From Desulforamulus ruminis DSM 2154 (GTDB lineage: Bacteria > Bacillota > Desulfotomaculia > Desulfotomaculales > Desulfotomaculaceae), in the NCBI RefSeq assembly GCF_000215085.1, contig NC_015589.1, forward strand, positions 2,182,120 through 2,246,119: a stretch of DNA of 64,000 nucleotides, in the 5' to 3' direction. The first letter of the stretch is position 1. Each line of letters starts with the position of its first letter. A program made the translations under genes and the position numbers. Of this stretch, positions 35,905 through 46,853 are shown piece after piece. The notes under the pieces are model-generated. The model saw nothing but the letters and a program-made list of their open reading frames with translations. It was not told where the DNA came from and searched no databases.

Positions 35905-36312
35905 TTATTTGTCCTCCTTCATAAAAGCCTCAAGCTCCGCCATCTCCTCCAGAACAAGATCTTCCACTCCGGCCAGGGACTCCAGGTGGTGTCTGAGTTC
36001 ATGCCGGATTGTATCCCGCAGTTCATTCAGCCATTCGGCGCGGCTTTCCCCCTGGAGCAGCTTGGCAAAGGAGCCGTAATAGAGGATGATGGAGCATCCC
36101 ATAACACCGTCTTCCACGTACTCACCCATAACATAAAAATCCCCGTCTTTTTTTACCTCGGGCAGCAGCAGAAAACCTCCATTGAGTTGGCTGCAAAATT
36201 TTTCGGGGATCTCGTCAATCAAAGCCGTGGCCTGGGATTCGAACTCGGATAAAGTTAGGGCTGCCACTTCCTTGGCCGGCTGCTGGGCTTCATGATTCGT
36301 TTTCCTTCCCAC
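35905..36312 (-). CDS. Minimal zinc metallopeptidase-like protein (zincin, DUF1025 type)
   Basis: 135 residues with the zinc motif RHELRHHLESLAGV (HExxH) in the C-terminal half, a hydrophobic central sheet (GCSIILYYGSFAKLL) and an N-terminal helical part with TLSEFESQATALIDEIPE. This matches the small MMP-like/zincin family (PF06262-type), usually annotated as metallopeptidase of unknown substrate. A third zinc ligand is not certain. The GTG start follows GGAGG at 7 bases. Single gene. Confidence 0.75.
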   Translation of the reverse strand: MGRKTNHEAQQPAKEVAALTLSEFESQATALIDEIPEKFCSQLNGGFLLLPEVKKDGDFYVMGEYVEDGVMGCSIILYYGSFAKLLQGESRAEWLNELRDTIRHELRHHLESLAGVEDLVLEEMAELEAFMKEDK

Positions 36313-36548
36313 TCGAGCACCTCCACCGCAGGCCTTTATCCTGCATCTTTACTGGTTGGTCAAGCACACCTTTGTTCAGAGCACCGCTTATTCTATTTCC
36401 ACAAGAACGAACCCTGCATCAGATTACCTGCACAACCCATGTAATACTATATTAATTCCTCTCTAGATGACATGGTATATTCGCTCTTTGGGTGTGCCTG
36501 TGTTGGCATTTTATCATCTCAGGAGAATTATATTTTATTTTTCTAAAT

Positions 36549-36572
36549 GACACAACAGAACCGTCCCCCTGT
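36549..36572. repeat. Half-copy of palindromic repeat family 2
   Basis: ACAACAGAACCGTCCCCCTG shares the AGAACCGTCCCC arm of the repeats at 35465 and 39684 but has no partner arm. It sits just downstream of the rifamycin-phosphotransferase-like gene. Confidence 0.45.
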
Positions 36573-36576
36573 ATTA

Positions 36577-39243
<2,667 letters not shown>

Positions 39244-39434
39244 TTAACGCACTATTGCATTATAGCAGCAGCAAATGGGAACAAATAGTCTGCATTTAGA
39301 ATTTTTTATATGTTATAATTAAGGTGGAAAGGACTAATCTTCAAAGAAGTAAACCTTAAGACACTTTTCGATGCCAAGGTAATATAAGTAAATGAATACA
39401 AATATTTAGCAAGCTGAAATAGTTCAAACAATAT

Positions 39435-39465
39435 AAGGGAGGGCAGAAAGCCCTTCCTTTTTGTT
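39435..39465 (+). terminator. Orphan plus-strand terminator
   Basis: A 10-bp stem (39435-39444 with 39450-39459, one G-T pair) followed by TTTGTT. No upstream plus-strand gene explains it, which leaves a small RNA or a remnant transcript as possibilities. Confidence 0.5.
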
Positions 39466-39683
39466 ATATTATCCTTCCCAAAAATATGAATTGAAAAGAC
39501 CATTTATTTTAGCGTGGATTTACAGTTTTGACACGGTATGGCCGTGTCGTTCCTGGACAAATATTACAGGGATTTGATTCCAGAAGTCTAATACTTGCAG
39601 TGATTGCAGGAGTTTAGGGTCCCACATCAACTCATGTCTGATTAAAAACAAAAAAAGCCAAGTCCTAAGACTTGACAGTCTGT

Positions 39684-39705
39684 AACCGTCCAAACAGGAC
39701 GGTTC
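39684..39705. repeat. Palindromic repeat, family 2, short copy
   Basis: AACCGTCC/GGACGGTT (8 bp) around AAACA, flanked by TTCT. It shares the ACGGTTCTT core with the copies at 35465 and 36549. Confidence 0.5.
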
Positions 39706-39812
39706 TTCTCTTCCCTGGCATATTACCCCTTGGGTGATCTCATGGACTGCGAAGAATGCCGATATGTATATCGGGTACAATGGGGCCGCAAATACCGTAG
39801 GGCCCGCCTGTT

Positions 39813-39830
39813 GCTTATACCGGTATAAGC
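39813..39830. promoter_or_regulatory. Perfect 18-bp palindrome upstream of the EamA gene
   Basis: GCTTATACCGGTATAAGC is a perfect dyad, 126 bases upstream of the transporter ATG, with no T-run. Suitable as an operator for a dimeric regulator. The regulator is unknown. Confidence 0.4.
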
Positions 39831-39955
39831 GATAGGTATTATACAGTAATGGAATTTGCTTTTACAATTAATTTAGATCTTGTGAATTAAGGATCATTTG
39901 ACAGTGCTTTATCATATTGATAGCCTGTTCCAAATTAGTTGGGAGAAATGAAATA

Positions 39956-40900
39956 ATGCTAAATGGCTATGTCTTAATTATCTTAGCGGCTATAGGTTTT
40001 GCGGCCTTGCCCATATTCATAAAATGGGGGTATAACCTTGGTTTAACCAAAGACGTGATGTTATTTTCGCGTTTTTTTATCGCCAGTGTCTTAATGATTC
40101 TTATAATGCTGGTCAGAAAAAAAAGTCAATTCAATATATCTAAATTAAATTTTATTCAATTAGTCATCCAAGGCTTCGTGTTCTTTGGATGTACGTATGC
40201 CTATTTTCTATCAATTAAGTATACGTCCGCCACAATTACAAATATACTGCTTTATACGTATCCATTAATGGTTGTACTTATGTCGGCATTGATTTTTAAA
40301 GAGAAAATATCTTTAGTTAAAGGAGCAACGATACTTATTGCCTTTTTCGGTTGCCTGCTTGTCGCCAATATTGTGAACCTATCTGGACAGAAAATCAGCA
40401 TGATAGGTATTTTTTATGGTATATTGTCAGCCATATTTTATGCCATCTATAATATTAATGGACAGTATCTTTCCGACAAGTCGGATCCTTTTACTATTTC
40501 AGCTTATACAACAATTGTTTGTTTATTGGTTACTATTGCCGTTTATCCCTCAATAAATTTTCCCTCGGGACATTCCCAGTTGCCCATGTGGATCGTAGGC
40601 CTTGGAACAGCCATACTATCTACAATTATGCCTCTTTGTTGTTATCAAAAAGGGATAGCCCTTTTAGGGGCCAGCAAAACTTCTATTTTAAGTACCATAG
40701 AACCTGTAATAGCAACAGTATTGGCTTTTTTAATTTTAGGTGAACGACTATCAACCATACAACTATCCGGTGCATTTCTTATTATCTTTGGAGTGTTGCT
40801 GCTTAAATTAGATAAGCATAAACAACCCGATACTTTAAACAGTGAAGTATCCATTTCGCTCCAAGTTTCAACCCCCCCTCACACCGAAGATACTCGTTGA
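39956..40900 (+). CDS. EamA/DMT superfamily transporter
   Basis: 314 residues with ten membrane helices in two EamA halves (about 4-140 and 155-290). Signature ends are TYAYFLSIKYTSATITNIL and, in the second half, LLGASKTSILSTIEPVIAT, both typical of drug/metabolite exporters of the RhaT/YdcZ class. The substrate is not predictable. ATG 39956 is 12 bases after GGGAG; an upstream ATG (39948) runs into an immediate stop. A stem-loop overlaps its stop codon. The gene converges on the biosynthetic operon. Confidence 0.82.
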   Translation: MLNGYVLIILAAIGFAALPIFIKWGYNLGLTKDVMLFSRFFIASVLMILIMLVRKKSQFNISKLNFIQLVIQGFVFFGCTYAYFLSIKYTSATITNILLYTYPLMVVLMSALIFKEKISLVKGATILIAFFGCLLVANIVNLSGQKISMIGIFYGILSAIFYAIYNINGQYLSDKSDPFTISAYTTIVCLLVTIAVYPSINFPSGHSQLPMWIVGLGTAILSTIMPLCCYQKGIALLGASKTSILSTIEPVIATVLAFLILGERLSTIQLSGAFLIIFGVLLLKLDKHKQPDTLNSEVSISLQVSTPPHTEDTR

Positions 40901-40905
40901 GGGGG
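40874..40905. terminator. Terminator overlapping the EamA stop codon
   Basis: CCCCCTCA (40874-40881) pairs with TGAGGGGG (40898-40905), followed by TTTTC on the plus strand. It can serve both the EamA gene and the converging operon. Confidence 0.7.
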
Positions 40906-40981
40906 TTTTCGGCCGTTATGTAGCAATATCTGTCCCACTCCACCGTCCACCCAGGGCTTCCCGCCAGGACTCCTCATAAAT

Positions 40982-41806
40982 TTATTCAATGATGGCCACC
41001 ACCCGGCACCATCCGGCACTTCCCTTTTCAATCAACATGGGGAAACAACAAATTTTAAAACCAGTGGGCATATTGATTTTATCTAAGTGGGCCAATTGCT
41101 CGATATGACAATACTCCCTATCCCGGCCTGCAAAATGGCATGGCCACAAGGCATCATGGTTCCTACCTTTCTCTTTATATTCTTCCATCATTATAAAGGA
41201 AGGTCGATCTAAACTATAACTGTCGATGCCAATGATTTTTACTCCCTTGTCCAACAAATAATATAAAGCATCCTTAGACAAGCCGGGATATGCCGTCAAA
41301 TAGGCAGGCTTATTCCAATATTGATCGCAACCGGTTTTGATCAGTACAATATCCAAGGGTTTTATTTCATAACGGATTTTTTGTAATTGTTCAATAATCT
41401 CTTGCCTGAGGATCCATTCTCCCGCTTTTTTATGGGTAAAATCCAATAGCAACCCGTTCCTAAAGCACCATTCTAAAGGAACTTCTTCAATGGTTTTTGC
41501 CTTTTCCTGGCCGCACATGGAACCAAAATGATAGGGAGCATCCATGTGTGTGCCCCTGTGGGTCATGGTATGGATGGTTTCCCAGGCAAGCCCTTCTTGA
41601 TGGGGAAAGTCTTTGGGGCCCATTTTTTTATATCCCAGCAAAAACAAGAAAATGTTTCGTAGTTTTTTAACAATACTCTTTTCAGCAACCAGGGCTTCCA
41701 GAGCAAGCAACTTAGCTCCTTTGATATGGTTTACCCGTTTAATCCTTACCTTCGTGGGAGCAACGCTTTGGGTGTGTAAAGGGCTGGTTAAATCGACTAT
41801 TCTCAT
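40982..41806 (-). CDS. Cyclase family protein (kynurenine-formamidase-like metal hydrolase)
   Basis: 274 residues. The metal-binding motif HRGTHMDAPYHFG (HxGTHxDxPxH) at about residues 77-89 is complete, and a later IVLIKTGCDQYWN and LLDKGVKIIGIDSYSLD match the cyclase/formamidase family. Such proteins hydrolyse formamides or lactones, and some cyclise polyketides. It is the last gene of the 13-gene operon, and its start lies 68 bp inside the radical SAM gene. ATG 41806 follows GGAG at 9 bases. The role in the pathway is inferred: hydrolysis or ring closure of the product. Confidence 0.8.
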   Translation of the reverse strand: MRIVDLTSPLHTQSVAPTKVRIKRVNHIKGAKLLALEALVAEKSIVKKLRNIFLFLLGYKKMGPKDFPHQEGLAWETIHTMTHRGTHMDAPYHFGSMCGQEKAKTIEEVPLEWCFRNGLLLDFTHKKAGEWILRQEIIEQLQKIRYEIKPLDIVLIKTGCDQYWNKPAYLTAYPGLSKDALYYLLDKGVKIIGIDSYSLDRPSFIMMEEYKEKGRNHDALWPCHFAGRDREYCHIEQLAHLDKINMPTGFKICCFPMLIEKGSAGWCRVVAIIE

Positions 41807-43070
41807 AGGTTTCTACTCCATCAATCCGCCTTTTTTTAAAGCCAATTTTTCTATAAAAATCAGGCAATTCATACTCCACAACAGTAGGCGGCATTTTTTT
41901 CACGATTTCTTCCGATGATTGTTGGCTCAGGGGTAAATAACCCTCAAACAATTCTTGCACCGATTTGCTTACCACATTGGAATAGCAACTGCTGCGGGGG
42001 CTATGAAAATAGCCTGTCATTTTACGCCAAATATCCCGGAAGGCACTGTCATTTATATTGCCAAACCGTAAGGGTGAAACATCGCAAGGGCATACATTGC
42101 CTAAATGATCAATAAAACAAAAATGATATCCCGCCCCGCAACCAAATTGTTCCTTTCCTTCAATTAAAGAAAAGGAAGAAACGCTGGGGTAGTTGGTTTT
42201 GGTATTGTAGTAAAGGTTCAATTCGTTTAATAACTGCCGTTCGTTATACCCAAATTCCAGTTCCGACTTTCCCAGCAAATTGCCGCTCAATGAGGGAACA
42301 GCGATCCTCACTTCGTGAACACCCAGCTCTTGTACAAAGGTTAAATATTTGTGGATTTCATTTTTTACATTGACCACATCTTTCGTTGGCGCCATGGTCA
42401 AACATACGTAAAAACCCTTTTCCTTAAATATTTTGATGGCGTCAATGGCCAGTTCAAAGGCTCCTTTATAGCCCCGCAGTTCATCATGCACCTCTTTTTT
42501 ATAATGGTCCAGGCTGATAATGGGCATGGTAAGACCCGCTTCCTTCAATTGCCCTGCCAATTGAGTGGTTAAAAGAAATCCGGTGGTAAACAAAAGGGAG
42601 GCTGCCCGTTCATCAATGGAAGCGATCAGTTCCGGTAAATCCCTTCTGGTCAGTGGCTCTCCTCCGGTTATCCCGATGATGCAGCCACCCATATCCAGCA
42701 AATCGCCAATCAGCCTTTTAAGCTGTTCCAAAGAGCGATCTTCCCCGACTTCTCTTTTTTGATAGCTGCAGTGCCAGCAGCGATAAGGACACACTTTAGT
42801 AATAGCAATATCCGTATATACAGGAATCCCTTGTCCACTCCTCAAGTACCGGATGCTCTTCAGGAATTGTGTAAAGGCCGGGCTAGGATAAGGCGGAGTA
42901 AAGGAATTCATATAGTATTTTCCTGCAAATTTGGTTATTTTACTATTTTTAAAGAGTTCACTTAATCCCAAAACCACCTTGACGGGCAACCTGCGAATTT
43001 CTTTGTTCGCTAGAATCCTAAGGGTCACCGGCACCCTTCGTATGCCTCTCATCTGTTTACTTTTCAGCAA
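41739..43070 (-). CDS. Radical SAM/SPASM protein
   Basis: 443 residues. A helical N-tail (about 1-85) precedes the 4Fe-4S motif CPYRCWHCSYQ (CxxxCxxC near residue 93), then GGCIIGITGGEPLTRRDLPE and a SPASM-type Cys-rich end (FGCGAGYHFCFIDHLGN, CPCDV, with Cys also near 374). SPASM enzymes modify peptides or small molecules using auxiliary clusters. Here the substrate would be the pathway intermediate, since no precursor peptide gene is seen. The TTG start at 43070 has GGAG at 9 bases and overlaps the SRPBCC stop by 14 bp, indicating translational coupling. Confidence 0.85.
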   Translation of the reverse strand: MLKSKQMRGIRRVPVTLRILANKEIRRLPVKVVLGLSELFKNSKITKFAGKYYMNSFTPPYPSPAFTQFLKSIRYLRSGQGIPVYTDIAITKVCPYRCWHCSYQKREVGEDRSLEQLKRLIGDLLDMGGCIIGITGGEPLTRRDLPELIASIDERAASLLFTTGFLLTTQLAGQLKEAGLTMPIISLDHYKKEVHDELRGYKGAFELAIDAIKIFKEKGFYVCLTMAPTKDVVNVKNEIHKYLTFVQELGVHEVRIAVPSLSGNLLGKSELEFGYNERQLLNELNLYYNTKTNYPSVSSFSLIEGKEQFGCGAGYHFCFIDHLGNVCPCDVSPLRFGNINDSAFRDIWRKMTGYFHSPRSSCYSNVVSKSVQELFEGYLPLSQQSSEEIVKKMPPTVVEYELPDFYRKIGFKKRRIDGVETYENSRFNQPFTHPKRCSHEGKD

Positions 43071-43530
43071 TGCGGCCCACTCCTTTTTCCTCAGCGCGTT
43101 TTTTCAATTCCTGCAGCGTGACGGGGGTTGTTTTATCAAAAAAAAGTCTTTTCACCAGTAAACGCTCTAGTAAACCCTTGATAAAGGAAAAAGCCAAGGG
43201 TACTTTCAGTTCAAAGTCGTGCACGCTAATCAGTTTCACTCCGGTACCAGAGGGCTCCAGGATCCATTCCCCTTTGAGATAGGTAAAATGGGGATTGGTT
43301 AATTGGAACCTTATATGCCGCTTGCTGATTTCTTCCCGCACGCAGATGGACTTTTCCAGTGTTCCGTTTCTCTGATGAAACACCTCATAGAAGTCTTGGC
43401 CCGCTTCCCTTTTTAAGAGAGTTACTTTTTTATTCACCGAAAGAAACTCCGGCCACCTTTGATAATCGGAAACCACCTGAAACACATCCTCCAAAGAAGC
43501 CTGGATGATAATCTCCTCTATCACTCTCAT
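43057..43530 (-). CDS. SRPBCC (polyketide cyclase/aromatase-like, COQ10-like) protein
   Basis: 157 residues with the START/SRPBCC fold: VIEEIIIQASLEDVFQVVSD then YQRWPEFLSVNKKVTLLKR, a WILEPSGTGVKLISVHDFEL strand, and a C-terminal long helix (FSFIKGLLERLLVKRLFF). The N-terminal D-Y-x-x-W-P-E-F motif is shared with type II polyketide aromatase/cyclases and with CoQ-binding proteins. In a ketosynthase/CLF operon, an aromatase/cyclase role is the likely reading, but lipid binding is possible. ATG 43530 follows AGGG at 6 bases. Confidence 0.78.
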   Translation of the reverse strand: MRVIEEIIIQASLEDVFQVVSDYQRWPEFLSVNKKVTLLKREAGQDFYEVFHQRNGTLEKSICVREEISKRHIRFQLTNPHFTYLKGEWILEPSGTGVKLISVHDFELKVPLAFSFIKGLLERLLVKRLFFDKTTPVTLQELKKRAEEKGVGRIAEK

Positions 43531-43577
43531 GGTTAACCCTATTCTTTCTTAATTTATCCTTATTCTATAACGCATGG

Positions 43578-44585
43578 TTATCTATCCTCACCTGCGCGGC
43601 CATATTCCGTGGCAAACCACCTCAAGGCCTTGCGGCAGGCATTTTCCAGGGGAGTAAAGGAAATACCCAACTCCTTCCTTGCCTTGCTCACATCATAAAA
43701 CATTTTCTTCCTCATAAGCTTAACGCCCTCGCTGGCGTATTTCGGCTCGCGGGTGCTGTGTCTAACTCTTTGCTGGGATAACTTTCCCACCAGCAAGGCT
43801 GCCCAGTAAGGACATTTCACCTTAATGGTTTTTTTATCACTGACGGTGTCCAGTAAATTATAAAATTGGTATATGCTTAGGTTTTGATTGCCTAAAATAT
43901 ACCGTTCTCCCACTTTCCCCTTTTTCTCCGCCATAAGGTGCCCCAGGGCCACATCTTCCACATCGACAAAGTTCATACCGCCCTCGGCATAAATCAACGG
44001 CTTTTTGCTCTTCAAATGGTTGATCACCAGGCTTCCGGAGGGAGACGGTCTAAAGTCATGGGTGCCAATGGGAACGGAAGGGTTTACAATGACCACCGGC
44101 AAAGCAAAATTTTTATAAAACTCCATTACTTTGTTTTCAGCCAATACCTTGGATTTTTTGTAATGACTGCTAATATCCCATAAATTAAAAGCTGTTGTTT
44201 CATCGGATAAACCCGAGGGATTCTTGCCGATGGTTGCGGCTGAACTGGTGTAAATCAATTTTTCTATACCTAACTCTAAGACTAACCGGCAAATATTTTC
44301 TGTTCCCTGCACATTTACAGCATAATTTCTAACGGCCAGACTAGGATTAAAGGTTACAATTCCCGCAGCGTGATAAACGATGCCGCATCCCCTCATGGCC
44401 TGTCTTAACCCATCCACATCCAAAATATCACCGGTTACCACTTCAACCTTTGGATGGAAAAGAATATCCAGCTTTCTACGGGAGCTATGCACCAATAGGC
44501 GTACATTATATCCGTTCTGCAACAATCGTTTTGCAATATGATATCCTATAAATCCGGTACCCCCCGTTACAAACACCCGCTGCAT
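43578..44585 (-). CDS. Extended short-chain dehydrogenase (NAD-dependent epimerase/dehydratase-like)
   Basis: 335 residues, with the Rossmann motif GGTGFIGYHIAKRLL near the start, Y-x-x-x-K catalytic pair in HYKKSKVLAE (about residue 145-150), and VNVQGTENI. Overall resemblance is to dihydroflavonol reductase and hopanoid-associated HpnA-like oxidoreductases rather than sugar epimerases. It would reduce a ketone with NAD(P)H in the pathway; the substrate is unknown. ATG 44585 follows AGGTGA. The spacing to its neighbours is 40-47 bases. Confidence 0.85.
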   Translation of the reverse strand: MQRVFVTGGTGFIGYHIAKRLLQNGYNVRLLVHSSRRKLDILFHPKVEVVTGDILDVDGLRQAMRGCGIVYHAAGIVTFNPSLAVRNYAVNVQGTENICRLVLELGIEKLIYTSSAATIGKNPSGLSDETTAFNLWDISSHYKKSKVLAENKVMEFYKNFALPVVIVNPSVPIGTHDFRPSPSGSLVINHLKSKKPLIYAEGGMNFVDVEDVALGHLMAEKKGKVGERYILGNQNLSIYQFYNLLDTVSDKKTIKVKCPYWAALLVGKLSQQRVRHSTREPKYASEGVKLMRKKMFYDVSKARKELGISFTPLENACRKALRWFATEYGRAGEDR

Positions 44586-44625
44586 TCCATCACCTATTTC
44601 AAGTTACTGAGTGAACCCATTTTTC

Positions 44626-45387
44626 CTATCCCCGTCTTGAGCATGCCCTTCTTCTGTAATAAAGCAAGATATACGGGCCCATGCCGAATAAGGAGATAAG
44701 AAACAACCCCTCCAGTTCATAGATAAAAGCCGTGAGCATGGCTGAAAACATTAACCAGGCATAGAATATCAGCACATAACCATAACCATTTTTTCCTAAA
44801 CCATGCTCTCTCTTCTCCATTTTTACGCCAACCCGCTCATATAAAAGGGCGATAGCAAAAGTCATACCTAACCAAAGGAAGTACTGGTCAATGGGGGTAT
44901 GATAAAAGCTGCCTTCCACTGTGAAACCCCAGTCTTTACGCAACCACATCAAGGGGCAAGCAACCAGCAAATAAGCGCTGCTGATAAAGGAGGCCAATAA
45001 GGCTTGCACGGTCCTGTCTATGATTCTGTTTACCTCGCCTACAATCCATTCCGCCAGCATAATACTGTTATATATCAGGGCAAAGAACCAGAAAATAACC
45101 GGCAGGGGAAACCCAAACAAGAGCATATGACTGGAAAAAAACATATATCCTTGTCGGTGCAGTCCCCCCAAGAACACAGCCGATACCAAAAATGAGACCA
45201 GGAATAACCAGATTGTTTGTTTATACCCCTGGTAGCGGATTCCATGTAAAAAGGAATATGCAATAAAGCTAACCGCAGAAAGAAGATGAACAATCCCCGG
45301 GGCCTCCCCCCCTTGCACATTGTAAATCTTCACCAGTAAATGACCGGCTATCCCCACTAAAAGGGGTATTACGATACCATAAGGCAA
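44626..45387 (-). CDS. CruF/carotenoid-biosynthesis-like membrane protein, divergent copy
   Basis: 253 residues with about seven membrane helices. The last part (CPLMWLRKDWGFTVEGSFYH then TPIDQYFLWLG) mirrors the DPxxxxxGxWxW-xxGxYYGxPxxxFLxW signature of the PF04240 (CruF/DUF422) family, but the first Asp is replaced and the match is weaker than in the partner gene at 49351. Predicted role: hydration or cyclisation of a polyene or lipid in the membrane; inference only. The TTG start at 45387 is favoured by GGAGG at 7 bases. Confidence 0.6.
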   Translation of the reverse strand: MPYGIVIPLLVGIAGHLLVKIYNVQGGEAPGIVHLLSAVSFIAYSFLHGIRYQGYKQTIWLFLVSFLVSAVFLGGLHRQGYMFFSSHMLLFGFPLPVIFWFFALIYNSIMLAEWIVGEVNRIIDRTVQALLASFISSAYLLVACPLMWLRKDWGFTVEGSFYHTPIDQYFLWLGMTFAIALLYERVGVKMEKREHGLGKNGYGYVLIFYAWLMFSAMLTAFIYELEGLFLISLFGMGPYILLYYRRRACSRRG

Positions 45388-45414
45388 GCCCGGACCTCCC
45401 TGTTCAGCATGTTT

Positions 45415-46002
45415 TTATTTACACTTTTTATGGGCTCGGTACAGCCCCATGCCAGCAAAATTTCTTCGGTGTAATATAGTAAACTTTTCTGCAACCAGTT
45501 GATTTTCAAACTCCTTTAAGCTAAAGCAACTATCCAGGGGATGATGCCAGCGCAGGAAAAAATCCCAAATTTGCAAAAACCTTTTGCAGGGTTCTTGCAC
45601 GTAAAAATCTCCATCCCTGCGCAAAACCCGGTAGCATTCTTTAATAACCTTTTTCCACTCCGGTACATGATGCAAAATGCCAAAGATGACGATCAAATCC
45701 TTACTTTCATCTGCAAAGTGGTTTAAATCTGCGGCGTCCATTTTTAAAAAGGAGGCGTTCTTCAAGCCCCTTTGCCGGGCCAAAGCAATTTGTTCCGGCA
45801 TTAAATCAATCCCCACATAATCTTTTGGTGAGGAATTGAGCAGCAGGCAAGCCCCGTAACCGGATCCACAGCCAATTTCCAACACTTCTTTCTGCCAGGG
45901 ATTCAATCCAAAACGTTGAAAAGTTCTCCATTCCAAGTGCTTCTGCACAAACCTTCTGGGCCAGGTATTCATCATTTTAAATTCTCTTATATGCAGCCTC
46001 AT
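45415..46002 (-). CDS. Class I SAM-dependent methyltransferase
   Basis: 195 residues with the SAM-binding motif LEIGCGSGYGACLL (about 42-55), YVGIDLMPEQIALARQRG, MDAADLNHFADES and HHVPEWKKVIKECYRVLRRD. It is a small Rossmann methyltransferase of the UbiE/Methyltransf_11 type and probably O- or C-methylates the pathway product. It lies 5 bases after the hydrolase-like gene. The ATG start has only a distant AAGG. Confidence 0.85.
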   Translation of the reverse strand: MRLHIREFKMMNTWPRRFVQKHLEWRTFQRFGLNPWQKEVLEIGCGSGYGACLLLNSSPKDYVGIDLMPEQIALARQRGLKNASFLKMDAADLNHFADESKDLIVIFGILHHVPEWKKVIKECYRVLRRDGDFYVQEPCKRFLQIWDFFLRWHHPLDSCFSLKEFENQLVAEKFTILHRRNFAGMGLYRAHKKCK

Positions 46003-46006
46003 GGTC

Positions 46007-46843
46007 TTAACTTACCTTTCTTGCTAATACTTCTGTTAAAAACAGCTCTAACTCTTGGTTAAAGTAATCAGGGTCAAGCAAAGAAAGAAAATGTCCTTTG
46101 CGTCCGCTCAATACTGTAAAAGTTGAGTTTTTCATCTGATCATGGATGAACTTGGTATATTTAATGGGGATAAAAGGATCATATTCTGTGGTAATCACTC
46201 TGGCGGGGACATCAATTTGGTAAATCTGATTTCTTAGATCAGCATTCAGCATGGGTAAGACATTGTGATTGAATTTTTCTTTAAAGTTTTTTACCGGCAG
46301 AAACCTGGGGAGGAAAAAAACCCTTTCTTCTGGGATCGCTATTTTTTTAACCAGCACCTTTTTTACCATGGCATCCGGCAGTATACTAATTAAAAACTTG
46401 GCCAAAACCTTTTCCCATTCGGGAATAGGCATATGTACAAAGGCATTGGTGATAAAAAAAGATTGAAACAGCTCCGGTCTCTTTAGGCAGGCAAGCAAGG
46501 CGTTGCCGGTGGTAATGCACATGGTTACCACATTTACTTTTTTCAGTTGTAAAATATCCAGTATGGACAAAATATCGTTTGATAGTAAATCCACATTAAT
46601 TTCTTTGCTTTTGTATTCCCTGGCACTATAGGTGATCACACGATATTTCTTTTCAAAATATTTAATTTGATTGGCGTAAATAAAGTTGGTATTTTCAAAC
46701 ACCGGTGTAAATAAAATGGCTTCCCCTTGGCCCCGATCATAAATATTAACCGTATATTCCTCATCGATTTTGTACCCTTTAAAGCCGGCAATAATCTGCT
46801 CTTCCGCTTTATTAAGTTGTTGCTGCTTGCGAAAATCCATCAT
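46007..46843 (-). CDS. Alpha/beta-hydrolase-fold protein lacking the serine nucleophile
   Basis: 278 residues. The fold is clear: IYDRGQGEAILFTPVFENT (oxyanion strand), YRVITYSAREYKSKEINVD, acid residue in TTEYDPFIPIKY (about 219) and His in GRKGHFLSLLDPDYF (near 255). However, the nucleophile elbow G-x-S-x-G is replaced by CITTG (VVTMCITTGNALLACL), with Thr where Ser should be. The protein may be non-hydrolytic, for example a cyclase or dehydratase. It is positioned directly after the CLF gene. ATG 46840 or 46843 both follow the G-rich GGGGGGG site. Confidence 0.75.
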   Translation of the reverse strand: MMDFRKQQQLNKAEEQIIAGFKGYKIDEEYTVNIYDRGQGEAILFTPVFENTNFIYANQIKYFEKKYRVITYSAREYKSKEINVDLLSNDILSILDILQLKKVNVVTMCITTGNALLACLKRPELFQSFFITNAFVHMPIPEWEKVLAKFLISILPDAMVKKVLVKKIAIPEERVFFLPRFLPVKNFKEKFNHNVLPMLNADLRNQIYQIDVPARVITTEYDPFIPIKYTKFIHDQMKNSTFTVLSGRKGHFLSLLDPDYFNQELELFLTEVLARKVS

Positions 46844-46853
46844 ATCCCCCCCG

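Noticed and set aside
39520-39780. Minus-strand 86-codon frame in the hairpin-rich spacer
   Set aside because: No ribosome site, and it crosses two small hairpins. A distant resemblance to a transposase end was not strong enough to call.
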